Source: Takakia lepidozioides (Eukaryota; Streptophyta; Takakiopsida; Takakiales; Takakiaceae). From it: a stretch of DNA of 64,000 nt. Position numbers and translations under genes: made by a program. This document shows positions 34,992-44,122 of the stretch, in pieces. The stretch covers positions 3,658,001 to 3,722,000 of the forward strand of contig CM060731.1 in NCBI GenBank assembly GCA_030704615.1. The letters are read 5' to 3'. Positions within the stretch are counted from its first letter, which is position 1. Each line of letters opens with the position of its first letter. Under the pieces are notes generated by a model. The model ran no database searches, was not told the origin of the DNA, and was given only the letters and a program-made list of their open reading frames with translations.

Positions 34992-36926
34992 TCACCAGTA
35001 ATCTCCACAAGAACAAACGCCTTCACGGACGTGATGAAAACGGTTAGCATCCCGTACGACAACTGCTCGTGCGACGATCTTTGAGATAAACTTCATGGCC
35101 GTGTGGCAATCACCACACACTCGAAGGTTCTTGATGATGTGGATTGGCATCCCAGCAGGCGTGCTGATGATTCCGAAAGCAACTGCCAGCTTCTCACTGT
35201 GATGGCAAAGAGAGAATTCCTTTTGCGCCTCCTCCACGTCATGCAATACAAAGCGTGTGTCAGGCACATAACCTGCCTCCTTCATCTGCCCAGACAACCT
35301 TGTCAGCTCTGCATGGATTTCCTCAATTTGTGGATGCAATTTGTCTTCTACACCAAATGTATGCACACAGTCGTCGACCTCAATGCAGCTGTGCCCAGGC
35401 TCCTTTCTAACATCTCTGTCCTCCATCATCTTCCTTATCTTTGCTTTATCATCCCACCTGCCAGCAGCAGCATAGATGTTTGATAGCAGTACATAAGCTG
35501 CAGGGTGCTGTGGATCACACTCAAAAATTCTTTGTGCTACACGTTCTGCTACCACCACATTGCCATGAGTTTGACAGGCACCAAGCAATGCCCTCCAAAT
35601 ACCAGCAGCTGGTTCAAGTGGCATTTTGTTAATTAAATCCTCTGCCTCAACCAATCGCCCAGCACGACCAAGAAGGTCCACCATGCAGCCAAAATGCTCT
35701 ACTGTAGGAGTGAGGCCATGATCTCTACTCATAGAATCAAAGTAGTGACGGCCTGCATCCACTAGGCCTGCATGGCTGCATGCTGAGAGAAGACATATGA
35801 AGGTGACTCCGTTCGGCTTCAAGCCTTCCTGTCGCATTTCTTTGAGTAATTGCAGGGCCTCCCTACCACACCCATGCTGGGCACATCCTGCAATCATGGC
35901 ATTCCATGAGACCACATCTCGCTTAGCCATATTGTCGAACACCTGACGCGCATCCTTCATGCTCCCGCATTTGGCATACATGTCAGCAAGGGCAGTCTCC
36001 AGATTAACCTGTGACACAATTCCAGCTTTCATAATGTCAGCATGCACCTCCTTGCCCTTTTTCAGTGCTCCTAGACTGGCACATGCATTTAGGACCCCAA
36101 GGAAGGTGACCCTGTTGGGCATCACCTCTGCCCGTTGCATTTGCTCATAGATCTCAAAAGCTTTCTTACCACACCCATGCTGAGCATACCCTGCGATCAT
36201 CGCACTCCAAGAGACCACATCTCGTTGAGCCATATTGTCAAAAACTTGACAAGCATCCTTCATGCTCCCAGATTTGACATACATGTCAAGAAGGGCAGTC
36301 TCCAAAATTACATCTGGTACAATTCCTGCTTTTACAATGTCATCATGTACCCCTTTGCCCTGTTCCAAGGCTCCCAGACTGGCACTTGCATTGAGAATGC
36401 AAGTGAATGTGACCCTGTCTGGTGTCACCCCTTCCCGTTGCATCATCTCATAGATGTTGAAAGCTTCCCTAACAGACCCATGCTTGACATATCCTGCTAT
36501 CATCGTATTCCATGTAAACATATCTCGTTCAGGCATTTTGTCGAAAACCTGACGTGCATCCACCACACTTTTGCACTTGGTATACATGTTGACAAGAGTG
36601 TTGAGTAGAAAGATGTTTGGCTTGAATCCACTTTGCATGATGTGGGAATGCACCTGCTTTCCCTCTGTGAGATCTTTCATGTTGATGCACTCCTGCAAGG
36701 CACAAACATAAATCTTGGAGTTTGCCTGAATGCCTTGTTGGTTCAGAGTTTGCAGGAATTCTTTCAGTCGTCCTGCCTTACATAGTGCCCTCACATCCAC
36801 ATAAGGGCCAACAGAGATTTTGTGGACTTTTGGTTCTCTTTCAAAAGCAGCACTGATGGTGGAGGTGCTCCGTCTGCAGCCAGTCTGAGGTCCAACCAAA
36901 AATTGTGCCTGATTCAACCCTGCCAT
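34992..36926 (-). CDS. PPR locus a: PLS-class PPR protein with E and DYW domains
   Basis: The long exon encodes about 644 residues from the conserved ATG at 36926 (MAGLNQAQFLVG). A start region with DVRALCKAGRLKEFLQTLNQ is followed by P-L-S repeats of about 31-36 residues (TLVNMYTKCKSVVDARQVFD, DVVSWSAMIAGYAQHGCG), the E/E+ region (GACQTHGNVVVAERVAQRIF) and a complete DYW domain: HSEKLAVAFG, CGDCHTAMKFISKI, RDANRFHH and CSCGDYW. HxE and CxxC are the zinc and catalytic ligands of the DYW cytidine deaminase, so organelle C-to-U editing is expected from the family. A GCAG acceptor lies exactly one base before this ATG, and the OSB exons upstream join in frame, so this is probably the last exon (34992-36927) of a larger gene. 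Confidence 0.9.
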   Translation of the reverse strand: MAGLNQAQFLVGPQTGCRRSTSTISAAFEREPKVHKISVGPYVDVRALCKAGRLKEFLQTLNQQGIQANSKIYVCALQECINMKDLTEGKQVHSHIMQSGFKPNIFLLNTLVNMYTKCKSVVDARQVFDKMPERDMFTWNTMIAGYVKHGSVREAFNIYEMMQREGVTPDRVTFTCILNASASLGALEQGKGVHDDIVKAGIVPDVILETALLDMYVKSGSMKDACQVFDNMAQRDVVSWSAMIAGYAQHGCGKKAFEIYEQMQRAEVMPNRVTFLGVLNACASLGALKKGKEVHADIMKAGIVSQVNLETALADMYAKCGSMKDARQVFDNMAKRDVVSWNAMIAGCAQHGCGREALQLLKEMRQEGLKPNGVTFICLLSACSHAGLVDAGRHYFDSMSRDHGLTPTVEHFGCMVDLLGRAGRLVEAEDLINKMPLEPAAGIWRALLGACQTHGNVVVAERVAQRIFECDPQHPAAYVLLSNIYAAAGRWDDKAKIRKMMEDRDVRKEPGHSCIEVDDCVHTFGVEDKLHPQIEEIHAELTRLSGQMKEAGYVPDTRFVLHDVEEAQKEFSLCHHSEKLAVAFGIISTPAGMPIHIIKNLRVCGDCHTAMKFISKIVARAVVVRDANRFHHVREGVCSCGDYW

Positions 36927-37109
36927 CCTGCGTGACTCCAAAGTCGTACTTACCAACCTTTACACTTCAACTCACTTATTTGAAAGGTCCTAGATACTTC
37001 AAGGAAAGATCTCTCAAGCTCCTTACACAACTGCAGTCACCTCATTTGAGAGTACAATGTGCAAATTCTCTCTGATTGACTTAGAACCCATGAATGTGCA
37101 AAACAATAC

Positions 37110-38278
37110 CCGTTGTTGTCCTGGCCTGCAACTCCAGTGTGTACATTGACATTAGCACCATAGATAGACTGTGCTTCACCTTGTGTCATGGCATTTAGCT
37201 CTGCTTTCACCCAAGGGGGATTAGACCAATTCTCAATCCAAAGGGCCTCCTTTGTGTGCCTCTGTCTGAAGTCTGGCGATCTTGGGCTTTTCTGCAAAAA
37301 CCGCGGTGTGCAACTGAGCAGCTATAAGCCTCATTTGGATCAGGCTATAACCAGAGAAGCTCGACAGCTGTTGCTTCAAATGACACACCAAAACTGAACC
37401 AACCAACTTGAAGTTAGGTGATGAACTTGACCGTATCCACCAGTGCGCATCACTACAGCAAATGTGACTGACAAAGATCATACTGTACATAATTAAAGTA
37501 ACTCAAGCCACAATTCATCTACAAAAAAATACATACCACAACTTCAGGACAAGATCTTTGACCTTCAATCCAGGAAAACACCTATTCATCAGGTAATGAT
37601 AGAGACAGCCCACCTTCTCAGACCTGTTGTCCCACCACTGTGAAGGATCTGACATGAACTCCTGCCAAAGCTGTTCTACATTTATTGCTTGGCCTGCATT
37701 CAACCACCACTGAAACATATTTCTTTAGCAGCTCCTTAGTGAAGTATGCTATTATATCCATAAAGATAACCTCCTTCTCTGTTTCGTCCTTGCCCTTTCT
37801 CCAGCTCTGTGCCACCATCGTGCAATCACAGCCAGTATCAGATTTGGGCTAGAGGAGCAGTGTGGAATTGACATTTGTTTTTTCTAGCTTTCCGTCGATA
37901 CCAATCCGGTACGCACGGAAATCCGTGTACCTGGATACGCCCTGAAACTGCACTCAATTCCCCGTCGAACTGGGGAATTGAGTGTAGTTTCAGTACGTAC
38001 AATGAGCAGCCTAGCGCTCTCAGTTTCGAACGGGAAAAGTTCGTAAAGGGCAGTATATGCATACCTTCCTCTTGTTTCCCTGGAGGCTGGGGACGGATGA
38101 AATGCAACAGTCTCAGCTCCTGCACTGCCAAGCTTGATACCCAGTTCAGCTCCACAGCCTGTCCCACTAATCTGCTGCATGATGTGAGACCTCCCGCATG
38201 TTCACCGGATTGAGAGAACAGAGTCTTGGGTATTGCCTTTCCCACCGCGTGCTGGACAGCGCCTGAGAATGCTGCCAT
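37110..38278 (-). CDS. PPR locus a: upstream OSB-type (PDF motif) exons
   Basis: Three minus-strand exons: 38278-38065 (MAAFSGAVQHAVGKAIPKTL, likely an organelle transit peptide), 37693-37614 (VEQLWQEFMSDPSQWWDNRS) and 37291-37110 (SPRSPDFRQRHTKEALWIEN, then NPPWVKAEL). The last two form the PDF motif of OSB proteins, plant organellar single-stranded DNA-binding proteins that limit mtDNA recombination. Phases agree: exon 1 ends in phase 1, the PDF1 exon is 2+78 bases, the PDF2 exon 180+2. The final GG joins G of the PPR exon at 36927. A model of 214+80+182+1936 bases gives 803 residues without a stop. An OB-fold-like stretch (CTMVAQSWRKGKDETEKEV, 37740-37818) lies between exon 1 and PDF1 but is one base out of frame with PDF1, so it may be a relic. 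Confidence 0.68.
37942..37993. repeat. Near-perfect 22-bp-stem hairpin
   Basis: CTGAAACTGCACTCAATTCC(CC) is followed by an 8-base loop and its inverted copy GGGGAATTGAGTGTAGTTTC(AG), with a single G-T wobble. It lies in the first intron of the OSB part of locus a. It could be a small foldback element or form an RNA hairpin. Confidence 0.85.
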
Positions 38279-39827
38279 CCCTGTGCCTCTATGAGAGAGT
38301 CCCAAGGCTCAGCAGGAAGCATGTAAAGAAAGAAAGAAAGAAACCAAGCAAAGCACTTTCCCGTCTTCCACCCTCATGTGTTTTTGAGCAGGGAGCCACT
38401 TCAAACTTCTACTACAAATGTTGGAGATTGCTATCCATGAAATGATGCAATGATACGGAAAGCTGGAGATTTGCAAAACGTGGTTTTTTCGCAGTGGACG
38501 CTGACATAGCGTGCTACCTGCATTTCCTCTGGCACACAGAGAGAATGTTCTCACGAGTACGTAAGACTTGGCCACGGACCCGCGCCCGTTTGGGCGAGAA
38601 AAGAGATGAAATGAAATGTCCCTCTTGGATACATAAGCATGACAAACACTCTTTTCAAAAACTAGCAAGATGGACTTTTTTCACTGCCACAGATCTATGA
38701 TCCAACAAGCAAGAATTGTTGGGAGTATTCGGTGGAAGCCCCCAGGTGCTGGTTTTGCCCAAGAAACAGAGAGACAGACACTGGAACCTGTGCGTTCTGT
38801 GCTCCAAGGATGCTACAAAGTGAGTTTTAAAAACGTTTCTAGAGCCACTAGTGCCCTTGCCAGGCTGATTTCCTTGAGACAGACATGCTTGCAAAAACCA
38901 ACAGATTCGCCTTATTGATTATGAAATTTTTCCCAGCAACTCCTTGAAATACTTACATTTTAGCCTAGAAATTGATTCCTTCTACGGAAACGGACTACAG
39001 ACGTGATCTGTCTAATATATTATAAGATTCGATGTGAAGCTTTTGGACTAGGGAAAAATATGCCGTCGTCTTGCACCGCTACAAAGAAAAGCTTAATGAT
39101 GTACCATGTGTGTAAGCATGTTTTCAGTGGTTTCAAAAAATCTTCCCTCTTAGTTGTGTATGGTCACACACAGACCAGCAAGTTTCGTGGTGCTGTTCAA
39201 ACTTGTTGTAGCAAGCAGACACAGGCTGACACTGAAATGTGAAGGGCCTCTCTAGAGCCTACCATGCATTCTGTACTGTTTGGGTATGACTTGTATCAAG
39301 TACCCACCACTATGATCGTTACTTGTTCTGCGTGTGACTGAACTACTGAGCTCATTGACTCTTTAAGTACAGAACTCTGTGGAATAAAATTTGAACAAAT
39401 CTCCAACTTTTGGGGGAAGAGGTCACTGTGTAACATGGCAAGTGATGGATCTTTTCCAGATGATCCAATGAAGATTATATTGTCTTGATACATACTTGTT
39501 TTGGGTATCATCCGCAAACCTTTTTGGGTTTGACACTTAATTTCCACAACTTCAGGATTATGATCATGCCTCATGGTCCCTGGAATCCTTCAAGAACAGC
39601 TTTGCAGTATAGGGTTACCCAACTTCACTGCTGATATTCCATGATGGCACTTGAATGTGGTCATCATGATGTGCAGCTTACAGAAACTGCAGTAACCATG
39701 AGACTACCTTTTCTTCCGACTTCACCCTCTGCTTACAAGTACAATGATTCAATGTGACCTTTCTGCTCTCATGCTTGAAGCACGACACTTTCCCTCATGA
39801 ATGTTGCTTGGTTCACCAGTAATCCCC
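38279..39827. other. Region between PPR loci a and b, no supported gene
   Basis: The left part is the expected promoter of locus a on the minus strand; the right part is 3' flank of locus b. Open frames here lack recognisable motifs. Confidence 0.4.
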
Positions 39828-40264
39828 TTAAGAACAAACCCCATCTTGGAAGTGGTGAAAGCAGTTCACATCCCGTACAATGATTACTCGCTCCACGATC
39901 TTTGATATAAACTTAGTGGCGGTGTGGCAGTCACCACATGCCCGAAGAAATTTGATGACACCGATAGGCATCCCGGGGTGAAGCCCAGCCACATAACATT
40001 TGTTTGCATTTGCAATGCGTGTGCAGCCTGGCAGCCCTGGAAAAGCAATGGCCAGTTTCTCACTGTGGTAGCAAAGAGAAAATTCCTTTTGGTCCTCCAA
40101 ATCATGCAATACAAATCTTGTGTCGGGCACGTACCCAGCTTCCTTCATCTGCCCAGACAATCTCTTCAACTCAGTGTGGATTTCATTGATTTGTGGATGG
40201 CGTTTGTCTTCTACAACAAACGATGCACCTGGCTATTGACCTCAATATCGCTGAGCCCTGGTTC
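39797..40264 (-). pseudogene. PPR locus b: decayed E+/DYW tail
   Basis: Downstream of the stop that ends the b frame, the E+ and DYW regions can still be followed on the minus strand. The first lesion is a Lys codon turned to TAG in the context expected to read GVRKEPG. Then comes a small deletion and frameshift after the VH of QVH, followed by [30 protein letters not shown], an aberrant insertion, [23 protein letters not shown] and DGVCS. The second Cys codon of CSCGDYW is TAA. The insertion (about 39975-40040) is PPR-repeat sequence in inverted orientation. Confidence 0.82.
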
Positions 40265-42703
40265 CTACCTGACACCTCTGTCCTTCATCATTTCTCTGAC
40301 CTTTGCTTTATTGTGCCACCTGCCAGTTGCAGCATAGATGTTTGAGAGCCGCATGGAAGTTCCAGCATGCTGTGGGTCCCACTCAAGAAGGCCTTTCGCT
40401 GCACGTTCTGCCACCTCCACATCGCCATAAATTCTGCAGGCACCAAGCAGGGCCCCCCACACTGAAGCATCTGGTTGGATTGGCATTCTGTTAATGAAGT
40501 ACTCTGCCTCATCCAGTCGGCCTGCCCGGCCAAAAATGTCCACCATGCAGCCAAAATGCTCCATAGTAGGTGTCAGGCCATGCTCTTGGCTCATGGATTT
40601 GAAGTAGTGATGGCCTTCATCCACAAGACCCATATGGCTACATGCAGAGAGAAGAGATATATAGGTGACACCATTCGGCTTCAAGCAGTCCTGCTGCATT
40701 TTTTCAAATAGCTGCAGGACCTCCCTACCACACCCATTCTGAGCATATCCTGCTATCATTGCACTCCATGAGACCACATCCCGTTCAGCCATCTTGTTGA
40801 ACACTTCACGTGCATCCTTTACGTTCCCACATTTGGCATACATGTCAATCAAGGCATTCTCTATATTAATATCTAAGATACTTCCAGTGTTGATTATGTC
40901 GGAATGGACATCTCTGCCCTTTCCAAGGGCTCCTAGAGCGGAACATGCATTGAGCACGCAAATAAATGCAACCTCATCAGGAGTCACTCCTTCCTGATGC
41001 ATTTGCTCATAAAGCTTGAGAGCCTCCCTACCACACCCATCCTGAGCATATCCTGCAATCATCATACTCCATGAGACCACGTCTCGTTGAGCCATATTGT
41101 CAAACACTTGACGCGCATCTGTCATGCTCCCACATTTGGCATACATGTCAGCAAGGGTATTCTCCAGAATAATATCTGGTGCAATTCCAGTGTTGATGAT
41201 ATGAGCATGGACCTGTTTTCCCTTTCTCAGGGATCCCATAATGGAACATGCATTGAGAACGGAAGTGAATGTAACTCTGTCGGGTGTCACCCCTTCTTGT
41301 TTCATCTGCTCATAGATCTCAAAAGATTCTCTGCCACACCCATGTTGAGTATAACCTGTTATCATTGCATTCCATGAGGCCACATTTCGTCTAGAGAGCT
41401 TGTTGAACACTTGGCGTGAATCCTTTATACTGCCACATTTGGCATACATGTCCACAAGGGCCGTCTCCAGAATAATATCTGGTGCTATTCCAGCTTTGAT
41501 GATGTCAGCATGGACCTCTTTGCCCTCTTCCAAGCTACGTAGACTTGCACACACATTGAGAACGCAAGAAAATGTAACCATATCAGGTATCACCCCTTCC
41601 AATTGCATTCGCTCATACGTCTTGAAAGCCTCCCTACCAAACCCATGCTGAGCATATCCTGCTATCATCACACTCCATGAGACCACATCTTGTTTGCTCA
41701 TGCTATCCAACACTTGACGAGCATCCCTCATGCTCCCGCACTTGGCATACATGTCCAAAAGGGTGTTCTCCAAAATGATATCTGGTGCCAGTCCATCCTT
41801 AATGATGTCAGCATGGACCTTTTTACCCATCTCCAGGGCTCTTAGGCTGGCACAAGCATTGAGAGTGCAAATGAATGTGACTCTGTTGGGCGCCACACAT
41901 TCCCTTTGCATTTGCTCATAGAGATTGAAAGCGTCCCTACCACACCCATGTTGGGCATATCCTGCAATCATGGCACTCCATGAGACCACGTCTCGCTGAT
42001 CCATATGGTCGAAAACGTGACGTGCATCCTTGATGCTCCCGCATTTGGTGTACATGTCCACAAGGGTGTTCTGCAGAATGATATCGGGCACAATTCCACC
42101 TTTGATGATGTCCATATGGACCCCTTTGCCCTTATCCAGGGCTCCTAGTCCGGCACACGCAGTCAGTAGGCTAATGAAAGTGACTCTGTTGGGGGTCACC
42201 CCTTCCCGTTGCATTTGCTCATAGATCTTAAAAGCTTCCCTGACACACCCATGCTTGGCATACCCTCCAATCATTATGGTCCACGTGAACGTGTCTCGTT
42301 CAGGCATTTTGTCAAATACTTTGCGTGCATCAACCACACTTCCGCACTTGGCATACATGTTCACAAGGGTGTTGAATAGAAAGATGTTGTGCTTGAATCC
42401 ACTTTGGACAATGTGGGTGTGCACCTGCTTCCCCTCAGCTAGGCTTTTCCTTTTGATGCACTCATGCAAGATGCAGGCATAAGTATTGGAATCTGCCCCT
42501 GTGCTTCGTTGGTTTAAAATGTGCAGCGCCTCTTTCAGTCGTCCTGCCTTACATAGTGTCCTCACATCCCCACAAGATCTAGTAGATATTTTGTTGACTT
42601 CCTCTCTTGGTCGTATTTCGAATGCGGACATGATTGTGGAGGTGCTACATCGACCATCAATACCATGTCCTACAAGAACCTGCGCCTGATTCAACACTGC
42701 CAT
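40265..42703 (-). CDS. PPR locus b: PLS-class PPR protein truncated in the E region
   Basis: An 812-residue frame from the conserved ATG at 42703 (MAVLNQAQVLVGHG). It has the most repeats of the four loci: many P, L and S motifs ([40 protein letters not shown]) and then the E region ([36 protein letters not shown]). It stops at MMKDRGVR, where sister copies continue KEPGHSCIEV. The DYW tail survives as a pseudogene downstream. The repeat part has no stop over 2.4 kb, so either decay is recent or the truncated protein is kept; PPR proteins without a DYW domain can act with partners supplying it (known in other plants). The GCAG acceptor one base before the ATG is present. Confidence 0.8.
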   Translation of the reverse strand: MAVLNQAQVLVGHGIDGRCSTSTIMSAFEIRPREEVNKISTRSCGDVRTLCKAGRLKEALHILNQRSTGADSNTYACILHECIKRKSLAEGKQVHTHIVQSGFKHNIFLFNTLVNMYAKCGSVVDARKVFDKMPERDTFTWTIMIGGYAKHGCVREAFKIYEQMQREGVTPNRVTFISLLTACAGLGALDKGKGVHMDIIKGGIVPDIILQNTLVDMYTKCGSIKDARHVFDHMDQRDVVSWSAMIAGYAQHGCGRDAFNLYEQMQRECVAPNRVTFICTLNACASLRALEMGKKVHADIIKDGLAPDIILENTLLDMYAKCGSMRDARQVLDSMSKQDVVSWSVMIAGYAQHGFGREAFKTYERMQLEGVIPDMVTFSCVLNVCASLRSLEEGKEVHADIIKAGIAPDIILETALVDMYAKCGSIKDSRQVFNKLSRRNVASWNAMITGYTQHGCGRESFEIYEQMKQEGVTPDRVTFTSVLNACSIMGSLRKGKQVHAHIINTGIAPDIILENTLADMYAKCGSMTDARQVFDNMAQRDVVSWSMMIAGYAQDGCGREALKLYEQMHQEGVTPDEVAFICVLNACSALGALGKGRDVHSDIINTGSILDINIENALIDMYAKCGNVKDAREVFNKMAERDVVSWSAMIAGYAQNGCGREVLQLFEKMQQDCLKPNGVTYISLLSACSHMGLVDEGHHYFKSMSQEHGLTPTMEHFGCMVDIFGRAGRLDEAEYFINRMPIQPDASVWGALLGACRIYGDVEVAERAAKGLLEWDPQHAGTSMRLSNIYAATGRWHNKAKVREMMKDRGVR

Positions 42704-42899
42704 CCTGCATTACTCAAAACTCTTTCTTACTAAAATTTACACTTCAACTGACATAACACATCACAGAGCTCCTAGATACGTCAAGAAAAGATCTTTTCAT
42801 GCAGACAGGTTTCCCTGTAGCTTTACCAGGGTTAAGGAACTGAGAACTTGGGAACTGCTGATTGGTTAACTCCCTCTGTTTTGAAGTACAAAACAATAC

Positions 42900-44010
42900 C
42901 GGTTGTCCTTGTGGCCTGGAGCTCCATGGTGCAAGTCAGCCTTAGGACCATCCACAAATTGTGCTTGGGCTTGTATCGTGGCAGCCAACTCTACTTTCAT
43001 CCAAGGAGGAATTGACCAACCCTCGATCCAAAGGACCTCCTTTGTGCGCTCATGTCTGAAGACTGGCGACCTTGGACTTCTCTATAGAAACCGCAAGTGG
43101 ACAGCTCAACAGCCTTGCGTAGGAGAGGCTACAATCACCAAAGTTCCTACAGCTACGGCAAGAGCCGCTTTGCTGCTGTCCGTGAATAAAAGCAAATAAT
43201 AGAGATTGGTTTCCGCAACTGGAGATACAATTGAGCCCAGAGAACATCATCATGCCAGTCCCAATTGTTTGACCTTGACACACTATCTTACATCCTAGCC
43301 TCACCTTATCAAACCTGCTGTCTCACCAGTGGGAAGGATCTGAGAAGAACTCCTGCCAGAGCCGTTCTAAGCTCATTGCTTCACCTGAGTGCAAGAACTA
43401 AACGATCATGAGCACTTAGCAAACTGCCTACTACCTCAGTCTTTATGGTGTGCTAGTGCATTATCATGATGTTTGACAGCTCCTAATTGACCTGGGTCTT
43501 GTTGATGAATGCTAGTGCAGGCTTCCCACATAATCTAATTTTCTCTCTGTCACTCACAAACACACACACAGAATAAATGAACGCAAGACGAGAACTATGC
43601 CAGAAGTCCTCCTAGTGAAGGAGCTTACAAAAGGACCACGAGGTTACACGCAGGTTCCTCACAGCCCTCGCAAGACCACAAGTGAAATTCGACGGCAAGA
43701 TGGGTGTAAGTTTTAGTGGGATGGGTCCAGGATTGGATCACACAGCCAAATAAAGCAAAGAGCTACATGTATCTACCTTTCTTCGGTTGCCCTGCAAGCT
43801 GGGGAGGCGCCGTAGCCATCACTTGCAAGGCTCTGGGTCCGGGCATTGCTTAGTGGATCTTCAATTCAGCTCTAGAGCCTGGCTCTTTGCTGCTCTGCAG
43901 TATGATGTGAGGTCTCCAGCCCGTTCAGAAAAGGGCACTGCCTTGGATATGGCCTCTTCCTCCACCCTCCAGGAGTGCACCAGAGCTGCCTCCGCTGTGC
44001 CTGTGAAGAG
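42900..44010 (-). pseudogene. PPR locus b: decayed OSB-type exons
   Basis: The PDF2 exon (43081-42900) is 182 bases long, open, and encodes RSPRSPVFRHERTKEVLWIE and PPWMKVEL. It ends AACCG|GTATTG in phase 2 and would join the PPR exon in frame. The PDF1 exon (43384-43305) is 80 bases, as in locus a, but the second Trp of the WWD core is a TGA stop. The first-exon counterpart (about 44010-43850) keeps SKAVP and LELN but lacks an ATG at the expected place and hits TGA after LELN. Structure and spacing equal locus a, so the whole unit was duplicated before it decayed. Confidence 0.7.
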
Positions 44011-44122
44011 AAATGTCTCCTTCCATCATCCGGGCCACGATTGTTCATCCGTTTGACTGTTTGTTTTATCACAGCGTGCACTGTTCTTCTTCCTCGCACG
44101 GTCCCCAGCTCAAGACACAGGA
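43850..44122. promoter_or_regulatory. Head-to-head intergenic segment between loci b and c
   Basis: The first-exon counterpart of locus b (minus) and the first exon of locus c (plus, ATG 44122) lie back to back, within about 110-270 bases. If both are transcribed they must share one bidirectional promoter. I see no firm TATA motif. Confidence 0.35.

Noticed and set aside
35103-36608. Long plus-strand frames antisense to the PPR genes, which also recur inside loci b, c and d
   Set aside because: They mirror the repeated PPR motifs on the coding strand, appear at the same place in each repeat, and have no features of their own.
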